Shown: positions 7,485 through 15,969 of the stretch, piece by piece
Layout of the letters: the number at the start of each line of letters is the position of its first letter
Numbering within the stretch: the stretch's first letter is position 1
Assembly (NCBI GenBank): GCA_963731625.1
Contig: CAVSWH010000023.1
Location: 248,001 to 312,000, forward strand
DNA: 64,000 bases
Reading direction: 5' to 3'
From: PALSA-555 sp963731625
Lineage (GTDB): Bacteria; Actinomycetota; Acidimicrobiia; IMCC26256; PALSA-555
Notes under the pieces: model-generated
Databases searched by the model: none
What the model was told of the DNA's origin: nothing
What the model saw: only the letters and a program-made list of their open reading frames with translations
Translations under genes and position numbers: made by a program

Positions 7485-8972
7485 GTGGCGGTCGGCTTGT
7501 ACGAGCTCGCGCAGGACAGCACAGGGCTGCGCGGCGACGGGCTGCGGCACCTCCAGCGGCTGGTGGCGTCGTGGCAGCCGCTCGCCGACCTGTGCTTCGC
7601 GGACCTGCTCGCCCTCGCCCCAGCCGACGGGGAGGAGGGCCACCGCTTCGTCGTGCTGGCGCACGTGCGGCCGGTGACCGGCCAGACCCTCTACCCGGCC
7701 GAGCTGGTCGGCACCGTCGTCCAGGAGGTGGAGCGCCCCCTCGTGGCGCGGGCGTGGCGCAAGGAGGAGATCGTCGGCGGCGACGCGACGGTCATCGGCT
7801 CCGAGGAGCGGGCCCGCACCCAGTGCATCCCCCTCGAGCTCGGCGGGTCCCCGATCGCCGTCGTGAGCCGCGAGGCGCCCACGAACCTCGGACGGCGCAC
7901 GGGGGAGCTCGAGCGCGTCTACCTCGACACGTTCGAGCGCTTCGCCCGCATGATGACCGAGGGGAGCTTCCCGTTCGCCCGCGACGAGGTGGCCTCCGAG
8001 GAGGCGCCCCGCGTCGCCGACGGCGTGATCCTGCTCGACGACGGGCTGCGCATCCGCTTCGCGAGCCCGAACGCGATCAGCTCGTTGCACCGGATGGGCA
8101 TCCACACGTACACGAACGGGCTGCCACTCGACGAGATCGGCTTCGACCAGGACGCGGCCGACGCCGCGGCCCGCCTGCAGGTCCCGATCACCGAGGAGAT
8201 CGAGCGCGGCGAGACGTCGGTGCTCATCCAGGCCATCCCGCTGCTCGAGCACCGCCGCACGACGGGGGCGATGATCCTCGTCCGGGACGTCACCGACCTG
8301 CGCCGCCGGGACCGGATCCTGCTGTCGAAGGACGCCACGATCCGCGAGATCCACCACCGGGTGAAGAACAACCTGCAGACGATCGCCGCGCTGCTGCGCC
8401 TGCAGGGCCGGCGGCTCCACTCGACGGAGGCACAGGAAGCGATCCAGGAATCGGAGCGGCGGATCCGCTCGATCGCGATCGTGCACGAGACCCTGTCCCG
8501 GGAATCGGCCGACGTCGTGAACTTCGCGGAGATCGTCGGGCCGCTCGTCCGCGTCGTCGAGGAGACCGTGTCGACGCCGGAGCTGCAACTGCACTTCGAC
8601 GTGCAGGGCGACGCCGGGGAGCTCCCGGGCGACATCGCCACGCCGCTGGCGGTGGCGCTGAACGAGCTGATGCAGAACGCGGTCGACCACGCCTTCCCCG
8701 CCGACGAGTCGGGCCCGGCCGAAGGCCACGTGCGGGTCGAGCTGACCCGCCGCGAGGGCGAGCTCGACGTCGAGGTCGTCGACGACGGGGTCGGCCTGCC
8801 CCCCGACTTCTCGCTCGAGTCGTCGCGGGGCCTCGGCCTGTCGATCGTCCACGGTCTGGTGACGAGCGAGCTGGGCGGCTCGATCGAGATGCGCGAGGAC
8901 GGTGGGACGCGCGTCAGCCTGAAGGTGCCGCTGGAGCCGGACGCCGGCCTGCAGGTCGGCGCGCTGAGCTGA
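7485..8972 (+). CDS. pdtaS: PdtaS-type sensor histidine kinase (HisKA_2 family)
   Basis: 495 residues, no transmembrane segment, so cytosolic. Order of domains: GAF-like sensor (~1-150), PAS domain (~180-295; VILLDDGLRIRFASPNA), HisKA_2 dimerisation box with the phospho-acceptor His in REIHHRVKNNLQTIAALLRLQ, then HATPase_c (ALNELMQNAVDHAF N-box; VVDDGVGLPPDF; GLGLSIV). This matches PdtaS (Rv3220c), which signals to the ANTAR antiterminator PdtaR in mycobacteria. No PdtaR gene is in the window. It is convergent with whiB1 with 6 bp between stops, the same arrangement as Rv3219-Rv3220c. Confidence 0.9.
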   Translation: MAVGLYELAQDSTGLRGDGLRHLQRLVASWQPLADLCFADLLALAPADGEEGHRFVVLAHVRPVTGQTLYPAELVGTVVQEVERPLVARAWRKEEIVGGDATVIGSEERARTQCIPLELGGSPIAVVSREAPTNLGRRTGELERVYLDTFERFARMMTEGSFPFARDEVASEEAPRVADGVILLDDGLRIRFASPNAISSLHRMGIHTYTNGLPLDEIGFDQDAADAAARLQVPITEEIERGETSVLIQAIPLLEHRRTTGAMILVRDVTDLRRRDRILLSKDATIREIHHRVKNNLQTIAALLRLQGRRLHSTEAQEAIQESERRIRSIAIVHETLSRESADVVNFAEIVGPLVRVVEETVSTPELQLHFDVQGDAGELPGDIATPLAVALNELMQNAVDHAFPADESGPAEGHVRVELTRREGELDVEVVDDGVGLPPDFSLESSRGLGLSIVHGLVTSELGGSIEMREDGGTRVSLKVPLEPDAGLQVGALS

Positions 8973-8978
8973 GCAGGT

Positions 8979-9269
8979 TCAGGCGGTGGCGCGCTGCCGG
9001 GCCACCCAGGCCTTGCGGAGCTTGCGCCGCTCCTCCTCGGTGGTGCCACCCCAGATGCCCGCCTCCTGGTTGGTGGCGAGCGCGAACTCGAGGCACTCGT
9101 CGGTGACGCCGCAGGCCGTGCAGATCCGGCGGGCGGTCTCGATCTGCTCGAGCGCCGGGCCGGTGGTCCCGATGGGGAAGAACACGTCTGGGTCGGAGTC
9201 CCGACATGCCGATCGCGTCCGCCACGCCTCGGCGTCCCAGTCGTGGGTGCGAATCCAGGTGAGCGCCAC
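8979..9269 (-). CDS. whiB1: WhiB1-like Fe-S transcription factor
   Basis: 96 residues from GTG 9269, chosen because GAGGTAG sits just upstream and the family N-terminus is short. The four cluster-binding Cys are visible in SACRD, ICTAC and DECLEF, followed by the family turn GIWGGTTEEERRKL and a basic tail. FFPIGTTGPALEQI is closest to WhiB1 (FFPVGNSGPALAQI from memory). WhiB1 is a nitric-oxide-sensitive [4Fe-4S] protein that binds the primary sigma factor. It follows a good promoter at 9402-9374 with a leader of about 97 bases, unlike its leaderless neighbours. Confidence 0.93.
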   Translation of the reverse strand: MALTWIRTHDWDAEAWRTRSACRDSDPDVFFPIGTTGPALEQIETARRICTACGVTDECLEFALATNQEAGIWGGTTEEERRKLRKAWVARQRATA

Positions 9270-9373
9270 TGCTACCTCTCGGATGTTGGCCGGCGTGGTG
9301 GGCGGGCTCCGCTGCCGGGCCGCCGGCTCCGGTGCGTCCGTCCGTCCGGGCTCTCGCCCGCCGGGGGTCCCGG

Positions 9374-9402
9374 AGCGTAGATCCGAGACACGTTCTCCAC
9401 AA
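9374..9402 (-). promoter_or_regulatory. whiB1 promoter, TTGTGG-N17-TACGCT
   Basis: On the minus strand TTGTGG (9402-9397) and TACGCT (9379-9374) are separated by 17 bp, an ideal sigma-70-type arrangement. Transcription would start near 9366, giving a leader of about 97 bases before the GTG at 9269. Confidence 0.6.
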
Positions 9403-9429
9403 GGGCCCTGACCTGGGGTTTCGCGTGTG

Positions 9430-9435
9430 TACGCT
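9430..9435 (+). promoter_or_regulatory. -10 element TACGCT of the GDPD gene
   Basis: TACGCT ends 6 bases before GTG 9442, and the usual leaderless spacing argues for 9442 as the start over an upstream in-frame GTG at 9427, which would overlap this box. Confidence 0.45.
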
Positions 9436-9441
9436 GCGCGC

Positions 9442-10176
9442 GTGCCCGGCGGCCCCGCTCCGAGGGTCTGGGCGCACCGGGGTGCCCGCCGCCAGGCCCC
9501 CGAGAACACGCTGGCGGCCTTCACCCGGGCCCGCCAGCTCGGCGCCGACGGGGTGGAGCTCGACGCCCGCCGCAGCGCCGACGACGTCGTCGTCGTCCAC
9601 CATGACCCGACGACCCGGCGGGTCGGCCTCCTCGCCGGGGCCCCGTTCGCCGCCGTGCGGGCGGCCCGGCCGGACATCCCGACCCTCGACGAGGCGCTCG
9701 ACGCCTGCGCGGGGGTCACGGTGAACGTGGAGCTGAAGAACCTGCCGGGTCAGCGGGACTACGACCCGACGGAGCGGGTGGCGGCGCTCGTCGCCGACAC
9801 CCTCGCCCGTCGCGACCACCGGGACGACGTGCTCGTGTCCTCCTTCAACCTGGAGACCCTCGACGCCTACCGGGCCCTCGACACGACCCCGACGGGGTTC
9901 CTCACGCTGCGGGGCCTCGACCCGCTCGTCGCGCTGCCGCTGATCGCCGAGCGTGGCCACCGGGCGCTGCACCCCGACGTGCGGGGCCTCGACGCGCCGC
10001 GGGCCGCGGCGGTCGTCGACGCGGCGCGCCGGGTCGGGCTCTCGGTCCACGTGTGGACGGTGAACCGCCGGGCCACGCTCGTCGAGCTCGCCTCGGCCGG
10101 CGTCGACGCGGTGATCACCGACGTGCCCGACGTCGCGCTCCGCGCGCTCGGCCGGGAGGTCAGCGGACCGGCGTGA
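9442..10176 (+). CDS. Glycerophosphodiester phosphodiesterase family protein
   Basis: 244 residues, a single GDPD TIM barrel. The catalytic elements are WAHRGARRQAPENTLAAF (His and Glu), GVELDARRSADDVVVVHHD (metal Glu/Asp and second His), NVELKN, and the C-terminal VHVWTVNR with AVITDVPD. These enzymes split glycerophosphodiesters to glycerol-3-phosphate and an alcohol. No signal peptide is seen, so it probably acts in the cytoplasm. Its 3' end overlaps the convergent lipid kinase by 17 bp. The start is set by the TACGCT box. Confidence 0.9.
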   Translation: MPGGPAPRVWAHRGARRQAPENTLAAFTRARQLGADGVELDARRSADDVVVVHHDPTTRRVGLLAGAPFAAVRAARPDIPTLDEALDACAGVTVNVELKNLPGQRDYDPTERVAALVADTLARRDHRDDVLVSSFNLETLDAYRALDTTPTGFLTLRGLDPLVALPLIAERGHRALHPDVRGLDAPRAAAVVDAARRVGLSVHVWTVNRRATLVELASAGVDAVITDVPDVALRALGREVSGPA

Positions 10177-11080
10177 CGACCGTGAGGCAGTCCGGCTCGT
10201 AGCGGATCTCCAGCTGCTGGAGCTCGCCGAGATAGTCGCCGTCGACCTGCCACGGGAACGGCGCGTCGGTCGCGGTGAGCGTGACGTTGTCGAGGTCGGC
10301 GAGCTGCACGACGTCCTTCGCGTGCGCGAGGTGGCGTCCCCGGCCCATGGCCGAGGCGGCGGCGGCGACCAGTCCCCGGGCCGTGAGGCGACGGAACGCG
10401 GTGAGCGCGAGCTTGCGCTCGAGCCCCGCGGCGTGCGTCACGGTCAGCGGCCGCATTCCGAAGAAGGCGTACGGCGTGGTGTTCGACACGATGGCGTAGT
10501 AGCCGTCGGTGAGCGGCTCGCCGCCGACCTCGACCCGGAACGGCGCGTGCGCACGGTCGAAGCCCCGGTAGAAGGTCGTGATCGCCGCCACCGCGAACGT
10601 CGGGTGGGCGAGGCGGCGCTTCAGCCAGGCGTGACGCTCCATCTGCTCGATGACCTCGGCGTCGAACCCGGCGCCGAGATGGAACAGGAAGCGCCGGTCG
10701 TTCCCCGCCCCGAGCCCGACGCGGCGTGTCGACCGCGCGTCGAGGCTCGCGACGAGCTGCTCGGTCGCGGGCCGGAGCGCGTTCGGGACGCCGAGGGTGC
10801 GGCCGAACACGTTCGTGGAGCCGCCCGGCAGCGGCGCCAGGGCGGTGTCGGTCCCGACGAGGCCGTTCGCCGCCTCGTTCAGGGTCCCGTCCCCGGCGGC
10901 GACGACGACGACGTCGACGCCCTCGGCGGCCGCCTCGCGCGCCAGGTGCGTGGCGTCGTTGCGCTGCGTCGTCTCGGCGACCTCGAGGCGGTGCGCGTCA
11001 CTGAGCGCGTGCTGGACGAGCACGCGGCGTCGCGGCGTCATCGACGACGCGGCCGGGTTCACGATGAGCAGCAGGCGCAC
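10160..11080 (-). CDS. Diacylglycerol kinase family lipid kinase
   Basis: 306 residues from GTG. The N-terminal LLLIVNPAASS and the nucleotide-binding VVVAAGDGTLNEAANGLVG are hallmarks of the DAGK catalytic fold, with PLPGGSTNVFGRTLG as the second conserved block. The C-terminal half (VDGDYLG near the end) completes the DgkB/YegS architecture. The likely reaction is ATP-dependent phosphorylation of diacylglycerol or a related lipid at the membrane face. A TAACCT box (11094-11089) lies 8 bases before the start. The divergent UdgB start is 32 bp away. Confidence 0.9.
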   Translation of the reverse strand: MRLLLIVNPAASSMTPRRRVLVQHALSDAHRLEVAETTQRNDATHLAREAAAEGVDVVVVAAGDGTLNEAANGLVGTDTALAPLPGGSTNVFGRTLGVPNALRPATEQLVASLDARSTRRVGLGAGNDRRFLFHLGAGFDAEVIEQMERHAWLKRRLAHPTFAVAAITTFYRGFDRAHAPFRVEVGGEPLTDGYYAIVSNTTPYAFFGMRPLTVTHAAGLERKLALTAFRRLTARGLVAAAASAMGRGRHLAHAKDVVQLADLDNVTLTATDAPFPWQVDGDYLGELQQLEIRYEPDCLTVVTPVR

Positions 11081-11088
11081 GGGCGCGC

Positions 11089-11106
11089 AGGTTAGGACGC
11101 TACGGT
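11089..11106. promoter_or_regulatory. Back-to-back -10 elements for the lipid kinase and udgB
   Basis: Minus-strand TAACCT (11094-11089) serves the lipid kinase and plus-strand TACGGT (11101-11106) serves udgB, ending 6 bases before GTG 11113. Both start codons lie within a 32-bp spacer, so both transcripts must have almost no leader. Confidence 0.5.
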
Positions 11107-11112
11107 CCGCCG

Positions 11113-11847
11113 GTGCCCACCGCGTGGGACCGGCTCCGCTCCGAGGTCGTCGCGTGCCGTGCCTGCCCGCGGCTCGTGGCCTGGCGCGAGGAGGTCGCCC
11201 GCACGAAGCGGGCCGCGTACCGCGACGAGCGGTACTGGGGACGACCGATCCCCGGCTTCGGCGACCCGCACGCGTCGATCCTCCTCGTCGGCCTCGCGCC
11301 GGCCGCGCACGGCGGGAACCGCACCGGTCGCGTGTTCACCGGGGACCGGTCGGGGGACTGGCTCTACGGGGCGCTGCACCGCGCCGGGCTCGCCAACCAG
11401 GCGACGTCGGTGTCGGTGGACGACGGGCTGCGCCTCGACGGCGCGTACGTGACCGCCGTGGTGAAGTGCGCGCCGCCCGACAACGCGCCGACGACAGGCG
11501 AGCGGGACCAGTGCCGCCCCTTCTTCGCCCGTGAGCTGGCGCTGCTCGCCGACGCCCGCGTCGCCGTCGCGCTCGGCGGGTACGCGTACACCGCGCTGTG
11601 CCGGGCGCTCGCCGACGAGGGCGTCGCCGTCCCCCGACCCCGGCCGGCGTTCGGACACGGGGTCGAGGTCACGACCGGCCGGTTCACGATCCTCGGCTGC
11701 TACCACCCGAGCCAGCAGAACACCTTCACCGGCCGGCTGACCGAGCCGATGCTCGACGCGGTCGTCGCCCGCGCCCGCGAGCTCGCGGGGATGCCGGCGG
11801 CTACACGAGCGCCAGCGTCTCCGCGATCCCGTACCCGACGGCGATGA
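11113..11847 (+). CDS. udgB: Family 5 uracil-DNA glycosylase (UdgB)
   Basis: 244 residues from GTG. The family 5 motif GLAPAAHGGNRTGRVFTGDRS and the C-terminal HPSQQNTFTGRLTEPML are clear. The Fe-S cluster ligands are CRACPRL near the N-terminus, then Cys in VVKCAPP and DQCRPFF. The enzyme removes uracil and related deaminated bases from DNA, a useful activity in a GC-rich genome with frequent cytosine deamination. The 3' end overlaps the convergent TauE/SafE gene by 47 bp; the last ~15 residues, rich in Arg, Pro and Ala, fall in this overlap. Confidence 0.93.
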   Translation: MPTAWDRLRSEVVACRACPRLVAWREEVARTKRAAYRDERYWGRPIPGFGDPHASILLVGLAPAAHGGNRTGRVFTGDRSGDWLYGALHRAGLANQATSVSVDDGLRLDGAYVTAVVKCAPPDNAPTTGERDQCRPFFARELALLADARVAVALGGYAYTALCRALADEGVAVPRPRPAFGHGVEVTTGRFTILGCYHPSQQNTFTGRLTEPMLDAVVARARELAGMPAATRAPASPRSRTRRR

Positions 11848-12631
11848 CCCCGAGCACGATGCCGACGAGGAGCCGCAGCGTCCGGTCCTCGGAGCGGATC
11901 GTGAGGTGGGCGCCGAGGCGCGCGCCCGGCACCACCCCCACGCACAGCGGGAGCGCGTAGAGCCAGTTGATGTGGCCGAGCGCGGCGTGGGTGATCAGCC
12001 CGGGCACGGCGAGCACGCCGACGCAGGCGAGCGACGTGGCGAGCGCCGCCTTCAGCGGCATGCGCACCCACGCGGTGAACGCCGGCACCATCAGCACCCC
12101 GCCACCGATGCCGAGCAGGCCGCTCAGCCCGCCGGCGGCGATGCCGACGAGCACGAGACGCCACGGTTCGGCGCGCTCGGCACCCCGCTCCTCCTGGGCG
12201 AGCCCCGGTGCCGCGTCGGTGATCCCCTCGGTCGCGACGGCCGCCTCGGGCTCGGGCGCGACCACGGGGCGGCTCAGCCGGTACGCGCTGAACCCGACGA
12301 GCCCGGCGGTGAGGATCATGAGCGGGTGGCCGTTGCCGGGCACGACGTCGGTGAGCAGTGCGCCGCCGACGGTCGCGAGGATCCCCGCGCCGCTCGTCCA
12401 CGCGACGATCCGCCAGTCGACGAGGTGCTCCCGCCCGTAGCGCCACGAGCCGGTCACAGCGGACGGGATGACCGACGGAATCGTCGAGCCGACCGCGGCG
12501 AGCGGTGTGGCGCCGAGCAGGCGGATCGCCGGCGTCGACGCCACGGCGCCGCCGATCCCGAACATGCCGGAGAGGACGCCGGCGCCGAAGCCGAAGATCG
12601 TGGTGAGCACGATTCGCCAGAGATCCGACAT
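11801..12631 (-). CDS. TauE/SafE family anion exporter
   Basis: 276 residues from ATG 12631. Two related halves of about four membrane helices each are split by a hydrophilic loop (~130-165) rich in Glu and Ala. Each half opens with the family glycine motif: GVLSGMFGIGGAV near residue 18 and GGLSGLLGIGGGVLMVPAF near 170. The family exports sulfite or organosulfonates across the inner membrane, but the substrate here is not evident. The frame runs on upstream of 12631, but that would enter the divergent dapA gene. A TAGCCT box lies 7 bases before the ATG. Confidence 0.88.
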   Translation of the reverse strand: MSDLWRIVLTTIFGFGAGVLSGMFGIGGAVASTPAIRLLGATPLAAVGSTIPSVIPSAVTGSWRYGREHLVDWRIVAWTSGAGILATVGGALLTDVVPGNGHPLMILTAGLVGFSAYRLSRPVVAPEPEAAVATEGITDAAPGLAQEERGAERAEPWRLVLVGIAAGGLSGLLGIGGGVLMVPAFTAWVRMPLKAALATSLACVGVLAVPGLITHAALGHINWLYALPLCVGVVPGARLGAHLTIRSEDRTLRLLVGIVLGVIAVGYGIAETLALV

Positions 12632-12638
12632 CGCGCGG

Positions 12639-12648
12639 AGGCTACCCT
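12639..12648. promoter_or_regulatory. Overlapping divergent -10 elements (TauE/SafE gene and dapA)
   Basis: Minus-strand TAGCCT (12644-12639) and plus-strand TACCCT (12643-12648) share two bases. Only 25 bp separate the two start codons. RNA polymerase cannot occupy both promoters at once, so expression should be mutually exclusive at any instant. Confidence 0.5.
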
Positions 12649-12656
12649 TCGCGTTC

Positions 12657-13550
12657 GTGAGCACCCCGTCGTTACGCGGCGTGTACATCCCGCTCGTCAC
12701 GCCGTACGCCGCCGACGGGTCCGTCGACGTCGACGCGCTCGAGCGCCTCGCGGTGCGTGTGCTCGACGCGGGTGTCGCCGGGCTCGTGCCGCTCGGCACG
12801 ACCGGCGAGACGCCGCTGCTCGAGCCGGACGAGCGGCGCGCCGTTGTCGACGTGTGCACGCGCGTGGCGCGGGCGCGGGATGCGCACGTGATCGTCGGCG
12901 CGGGCACGAACAGCACGCGCGTCACGGTGAGCGCCGTCGAGGCGCTCGCCGGGACCGGCGTGACCGCCGCGCTCTGCGTCGTCCCGTACTACCTGCGGCC
13001 GAGCCAGGCGGGGATCATCGCCCACTTCGAGGCGGTCGCCGCGGCGAGTCCCGTCCCGATCGTGCTCTACAACATCCCGAGCCGCACCGGGCAGCTCCTC
13101 GAGGTCGACAGCCTGCTGCGCCTCGCGAACACCGCGAACATCATCGGGGTCAAGCAGTCGGTCGGCGCGGTCGACGTGGGGACGCTGCGCGTGCTCGCCG
13201 AGGCGCCGGACGACTTCGCGGTGCTCGGCGGCGACGACCCGATCCTGTTCCCGCTCGTGCTCCTCGGCGGCGCCGGCGCGGTCGCGGCGTCGTCGCACGT
13301 CTGCACCCGCCGCTACGTCGAGATGATCGAGTGCGCGCTGGCCGGCAAGGTCGACGAGGGCCGCGCCCACCACGAGGCGCTCCTCCCCGTCGCCCGGGCC
13401 TGCTTCGCCGAGCCGAACCCGGCCGTGTTCAAGGGCGTGCTCGCCGCCCAGGGGCTCATCGCCACTCCCGACGTGCGGGCGCCGCTGGCCAACGCCTCGC
13501 CCGGCGCCGTCGAGGCGGCGCTCGAGGCGATCACCGCCGCGGGAGGCTGA
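12657..13550 (+). CDS. dapA: 4-hydroxy-tetrahydrodipicolinate synthase
   Basis: 297 residues from GTG 12657. It condenses pyruvate with aspartate semialdehyde in the lysine/diaminopimelate pathway. Family features: VPLGTTGETPLLEPDERR near residue 45, the catalytic Tyr in LYNIPSRTG, and the Schiff-base Lys in IGVKQSVG near residue 165. DapA-like sugar acid lyases share the fold, so the assignment rests on GTTGE and overall length. Its partners lysA and hom lie about 40 kb away at 52-54.7 kb. Confidence 0.85.
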   Translation: MSTPSLRGVYIPLVTPYAADGSVDVDALERLAVRVLDAGVAGLVPLGTTGETPLLEPDERRAVVDVCTRVARARDAHVIVGAGTNSTRVTVSAVEALAGTGVTAALCVVPYYLRPSQAGIIAHFEAVAAASPVPIVLYNIPSRTGQLLEVDSLLRLANTANIIGVKQSVGAVDVGTLRVLAEAPDDFAVLGGDDPILFPLVLLGGAGAVAASSHVCTRRYVEMIECALAGKVDEGRAHHEALLPVARACFAEPNPAVFKGVLAAQGLIATPDVRAPLANASPGAVEAALEAITAAGG

Positions 13551-13608
13551 GCCGCCCGCCCCGACGGGGCGTGACGCACGTCATGTTCGGGGGGCCCGTT
13601 CGCATGGG

Positions 13609-13640
13609 TACTGTCGGGCAAATTGGAACGCGGGCGTTCC
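13609..13640 (+). promoter_or_regulatory. MFS-TetR operon promoter and palindromic operator
   Basis: TACTGT (13609-13614) is a plausible -10. Just downstream is an inverted repeat GGAACG-CGGG-CGTTCC (13625-13640), placed across the expected transcription start. The operon ends in a TetR gene, so this is the likely autoregulatory operator. Confidence 0.55.
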
Positions 13641-13689
13641 GAAAGTCGGGCGCCGTCCGCTCCGACTCCGCGGACTCTTAGGGGTGGCC

Positions 13690-15369
13690 ATGAACAGCAG
13701 CCGGGCCGAACGGGCGCAGCGCCACGCCGAGGAACGTCGTTGGCTGATCCTCGGGGTGCTGTGCTTCAGCCTCCTCGTGATCGTGCTCGACAACTCGATC
13801 CTCAACGTCGCGCTGCCGAGCATCGTCCGCCAGCTGACGGCGACCAACAGCCAGCTGCAGTGGATGGTCGACTCCTACACGCTCGTGTTCGCCGGGCTCC
13901 TGCTCACGATGGGCAGCGTCGGCGACAAGTACGGCCGTCGCCCGGCGCTGCAGGCCGGCCTGCTCATCTTCGGGACCGGGTCGGTGCTGTCGGCGCTCGC
14001 CGGGTCCGCGAACCAGCTCATCGCCACCCGCGCGTTCATGGGCGTCGGCAGCGCGCTGATCATGCCCGCGACCCTCTCGATCATCACGAACATCTTCCCG
14101 AGCTCGGAGCGGCCGAAGGCGATCGGGATCTGGGCCGCGACCGCCGGCGTCGGCGTCGCGCTCGGCCCGCTCACGGGCGGCTTACTCCTCGAGCGCTTCT
14201 ACTGGGGCTCGATCTTCCTCGTGAACGTCCCGATCGTCGCGATCGGGCTGCTGTTCGGCATGTTCCTCATCCCGAACTCGAAGGACATCCACGCGCCGCG
14301 CCTCGACCTGGTGGGCGCGGCGCTCTCGATCGCCGGGCTCAGCTCGATCCTCTACGCGGTGATCGAGGGCCCGACCGCCGGGTGGACGGCGCCGCGCATC
14401 CTGGGGTTCTTCTTCGCCGGAGGCCTGCTGCTCCTTGCGTTCTTCTGGTGGGAGCGGCGCGTCGAGCACCCGATGCTCGACGTCCGGTTCTGGAAGAACC
14501 CGCGGTTCAGCGCGGCGAGCGGGGCGATCACCATCACGTTCCTCGCCATGTTCGGGTCGATCTTCCTCTTGACCCAGTACCTGCAGTTCGTCCTCGGCTA
14601 CTCGCCGCTCTCTACCGGTGTGCGACTGCTCACCTTCGCCGTCCCGATGATGGTGGTCTCGCCGCTCAGCCCGAAGCTCGTCGACCGGATCGGCACGAAG
14701 TACACGGTCGCGCTCGGGCTGGCGTGCGTGGCCGTCGGGCTCGTCACGCTCGCCGGGGTGAGCCAGACGACGCCGTTCCTCGACATCGGCTGGCGGATGG
14801 CGCTCGCCGCGACGGGCATGGCGCTGACCATGAGCCCCGCGACCGAGTCGATCATGGGGTCGCTGCCGCTCGCCCGGGCCGGCGTCGGGTCGGCGGTGAA
14901 CGACACGACCCGCCAGGTCGGCGGGGCGGTCGGCGTCGCGGTGATCGGCAGCGTCTTCTCGTCGATCTACGGCTCGAAGGTCGTCGCCGCGCTGCAGGGT
15001 CACCACATCCCGTCCGACCTCGTCGCGAACTCCAAGCAGCAGCTCGGCTACGCGCTCGAGGCCGCGGGCCGGCTCCCGGCGGGCGCGGCGCACACGTTCG
15101 TGGTCCTCGCCAAGTCGGCGTTCATGGACGGCTTCCATGCCGGGCTCTACGTCGGCGCGGCCGTCACCGTGATCGGCGTCGTCACCACGCTCGTCTACCT
15201 GCCGTCTCGCGCTCGGAGCGAGGACGTCGCGCGCCAGGACGCGGAGTTCGCGACGGAGAACGCCGGCAAGCCCGACGCCGCGCCGGCGACCGTCGAGGCG
15301 CCCGCGCCCGTGGCGGCCGACGGCAACGGCGCGCCGCATCCCGCGCCCGCGCCGGCCCGGGCGCCATGA
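13690..15369 (+). CDS. DHA2-type MFS drug efflux transporter (14 membrane helices)
   Basis: About 559 residues from ATG 13690, preceded by AGGGG; an in-frame GTG at 13684 is the alternative. It has the EmrB/QacA features: LDNSILNVALPSI in helix 1, QWMVDSYTLVFAGLLLTMG in helix 2, GDKYGRR in the cytoplasmic loop, and motif C-like GVALGPLTGGLL in helix 5. The hydrophilic tail of about 60 residues is rich in Ala and Pro. The family exports drugs or lipids with protons. The stop overlaps the ATG of the TetR gene, so the regulator probably senses the transported compound. Confidence 0.92.
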   Translation: MNSSRAERAQRHAEERRWLILGVLCFSLLVIVLDNSILNVALPSIVRQLTATNSQLQWMVDSYTLVFAGLLLTMGSVGDKYGRRPALQAGLLIFGTGSVLSALAGSANQLIATRAFMGVGSALIMPATLSIITNIFPSSERPKAIGIWAATAGVGVALGPLTGGLLLERFYWGSIFLVNVPIVAIGLLFGMFLIPNSKDIHAPRLDLVGAALSIAGLSSILYAVIEGPTAGWTAPRILGFFFAGGLLLLAFFWWERRVEHPMLDVRFWKNPRFSAASGAITITFLAMFGSIFLLTQYLQFVLGYSPLSTGVRLLTFAVPMMVVSPLSPKLVDRIGTKYTVALGLACVAVGLVTLAGVSQTTPFLDIGWRMALAATGMALTMSPATESIMGSLPLARAGVGSAVNDTTRQVGGAVGVAVIGSVFSSIYGSKVVAALQGHHIPSDLVANSKQQLGYALEAAGRLPAGAAHTFVVLAKSAFMDGFHAGLYVGAAVTVIGVVTTLVYLPSRARSEDVARQDAEFATENAGKPDAAPATVEAPAPVAADGNGAPHPAPAPARAP

Positions 15370-15968
15370 CGGTCGCCCGACCCGGCCGGCCCCGCAGCCC
15401 GGAGTGCGACGAGGCGATCGTCGACGCGGCGCTCGCCGTGTTCGCGGACGAGGGCTACGACGGGTTCACGATCGAGGCCGTCGCGGCGCGGGCCGGGGTC
15501 GGCAAGGCGACGGTGTACCGCCGCTACCCGGGGAAGGCCGAGCTGATCGTGCGCGCCGTGTCGTGCCTCACGAGCGCCGAGGTCCCCGAGCCGGACACCG
15601 GGTCGCTGCGCGGTGATCTCACCTTCGTCGCCCACCACCTCGTGCATCTGCTCACGCGGACCGTCGCGGGCCGCTGCGTCCCGCAGCTCGCCGCGGCGCT
15701 TCCCCGGTCACCGGCGCTTGCCCGCGAGCACCGCCGCTTCCTCGCCGAGCGGCGGGCCGTCACCCGCGGGGTCCTCGAGCGGGCGATCGCCCGTGGGGAC
15801 GTCCCGGTCGGGACCGACCCCGAGGTCGTCACCGACCTCCTCGTCGGCCCGCTGTTCTACCGGCTCCTGGTGAGCGGGGCCCCGCTGACGGACGCGTATG
15901 CCGACGAGGTCGTGGACTCGGTCGTGACGGCGATCGCCGCGCCGACGCCCGCCGTCGCGGCGCCCTGA
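15366..15968 (+). CDS. TetR/AcrR family repressor
   Basis: 200 residues; ATGA overlap with the transporter stop. The N-terminal HTH is typical: ECDEAIVDAALAVFADEGYDGFTIEAVAARAGVGKATVYRRYPGK would be split as helices 1-3 (DAALAVFADEGY, IEAVAARAGVG, KATVYRRYPGK). The C-terminal domain has the TetR_C_16-like pattern with GTDPEVVTDLLVGPLFYRLL. It probably represses the MFS gene and itself through the palindrome at 13625-13640. It ends two bases before the convergent kgd stop. Confidence 0.92.
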   Translation: MTVARPGRPRSPECDEAIVDAALAVFADEGYDGFTIEAVAARAGVGKATVYRRYPGKAELIVRAVSCLTSAEVPEPDTGSLRGDLTFVAHHLVHLLTRTVAGRCVPQLAAALPRSPALAREHRRFLAERRAVTRGVLERAIARGDVPVGTDPEVVTDLLVGPLFYRLLVSGAPLTDAYADEVVDSVVTAIAAPTPAVAAP

Positions 15969-15969
15969 C

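Noticed and set aside
6204..8852. An 882-codon minus-strand open frame opposite the second ATPase and pdtaS
   Set aside because: Shadow of real genes; no domain is recognisable and it overlaps them fully.
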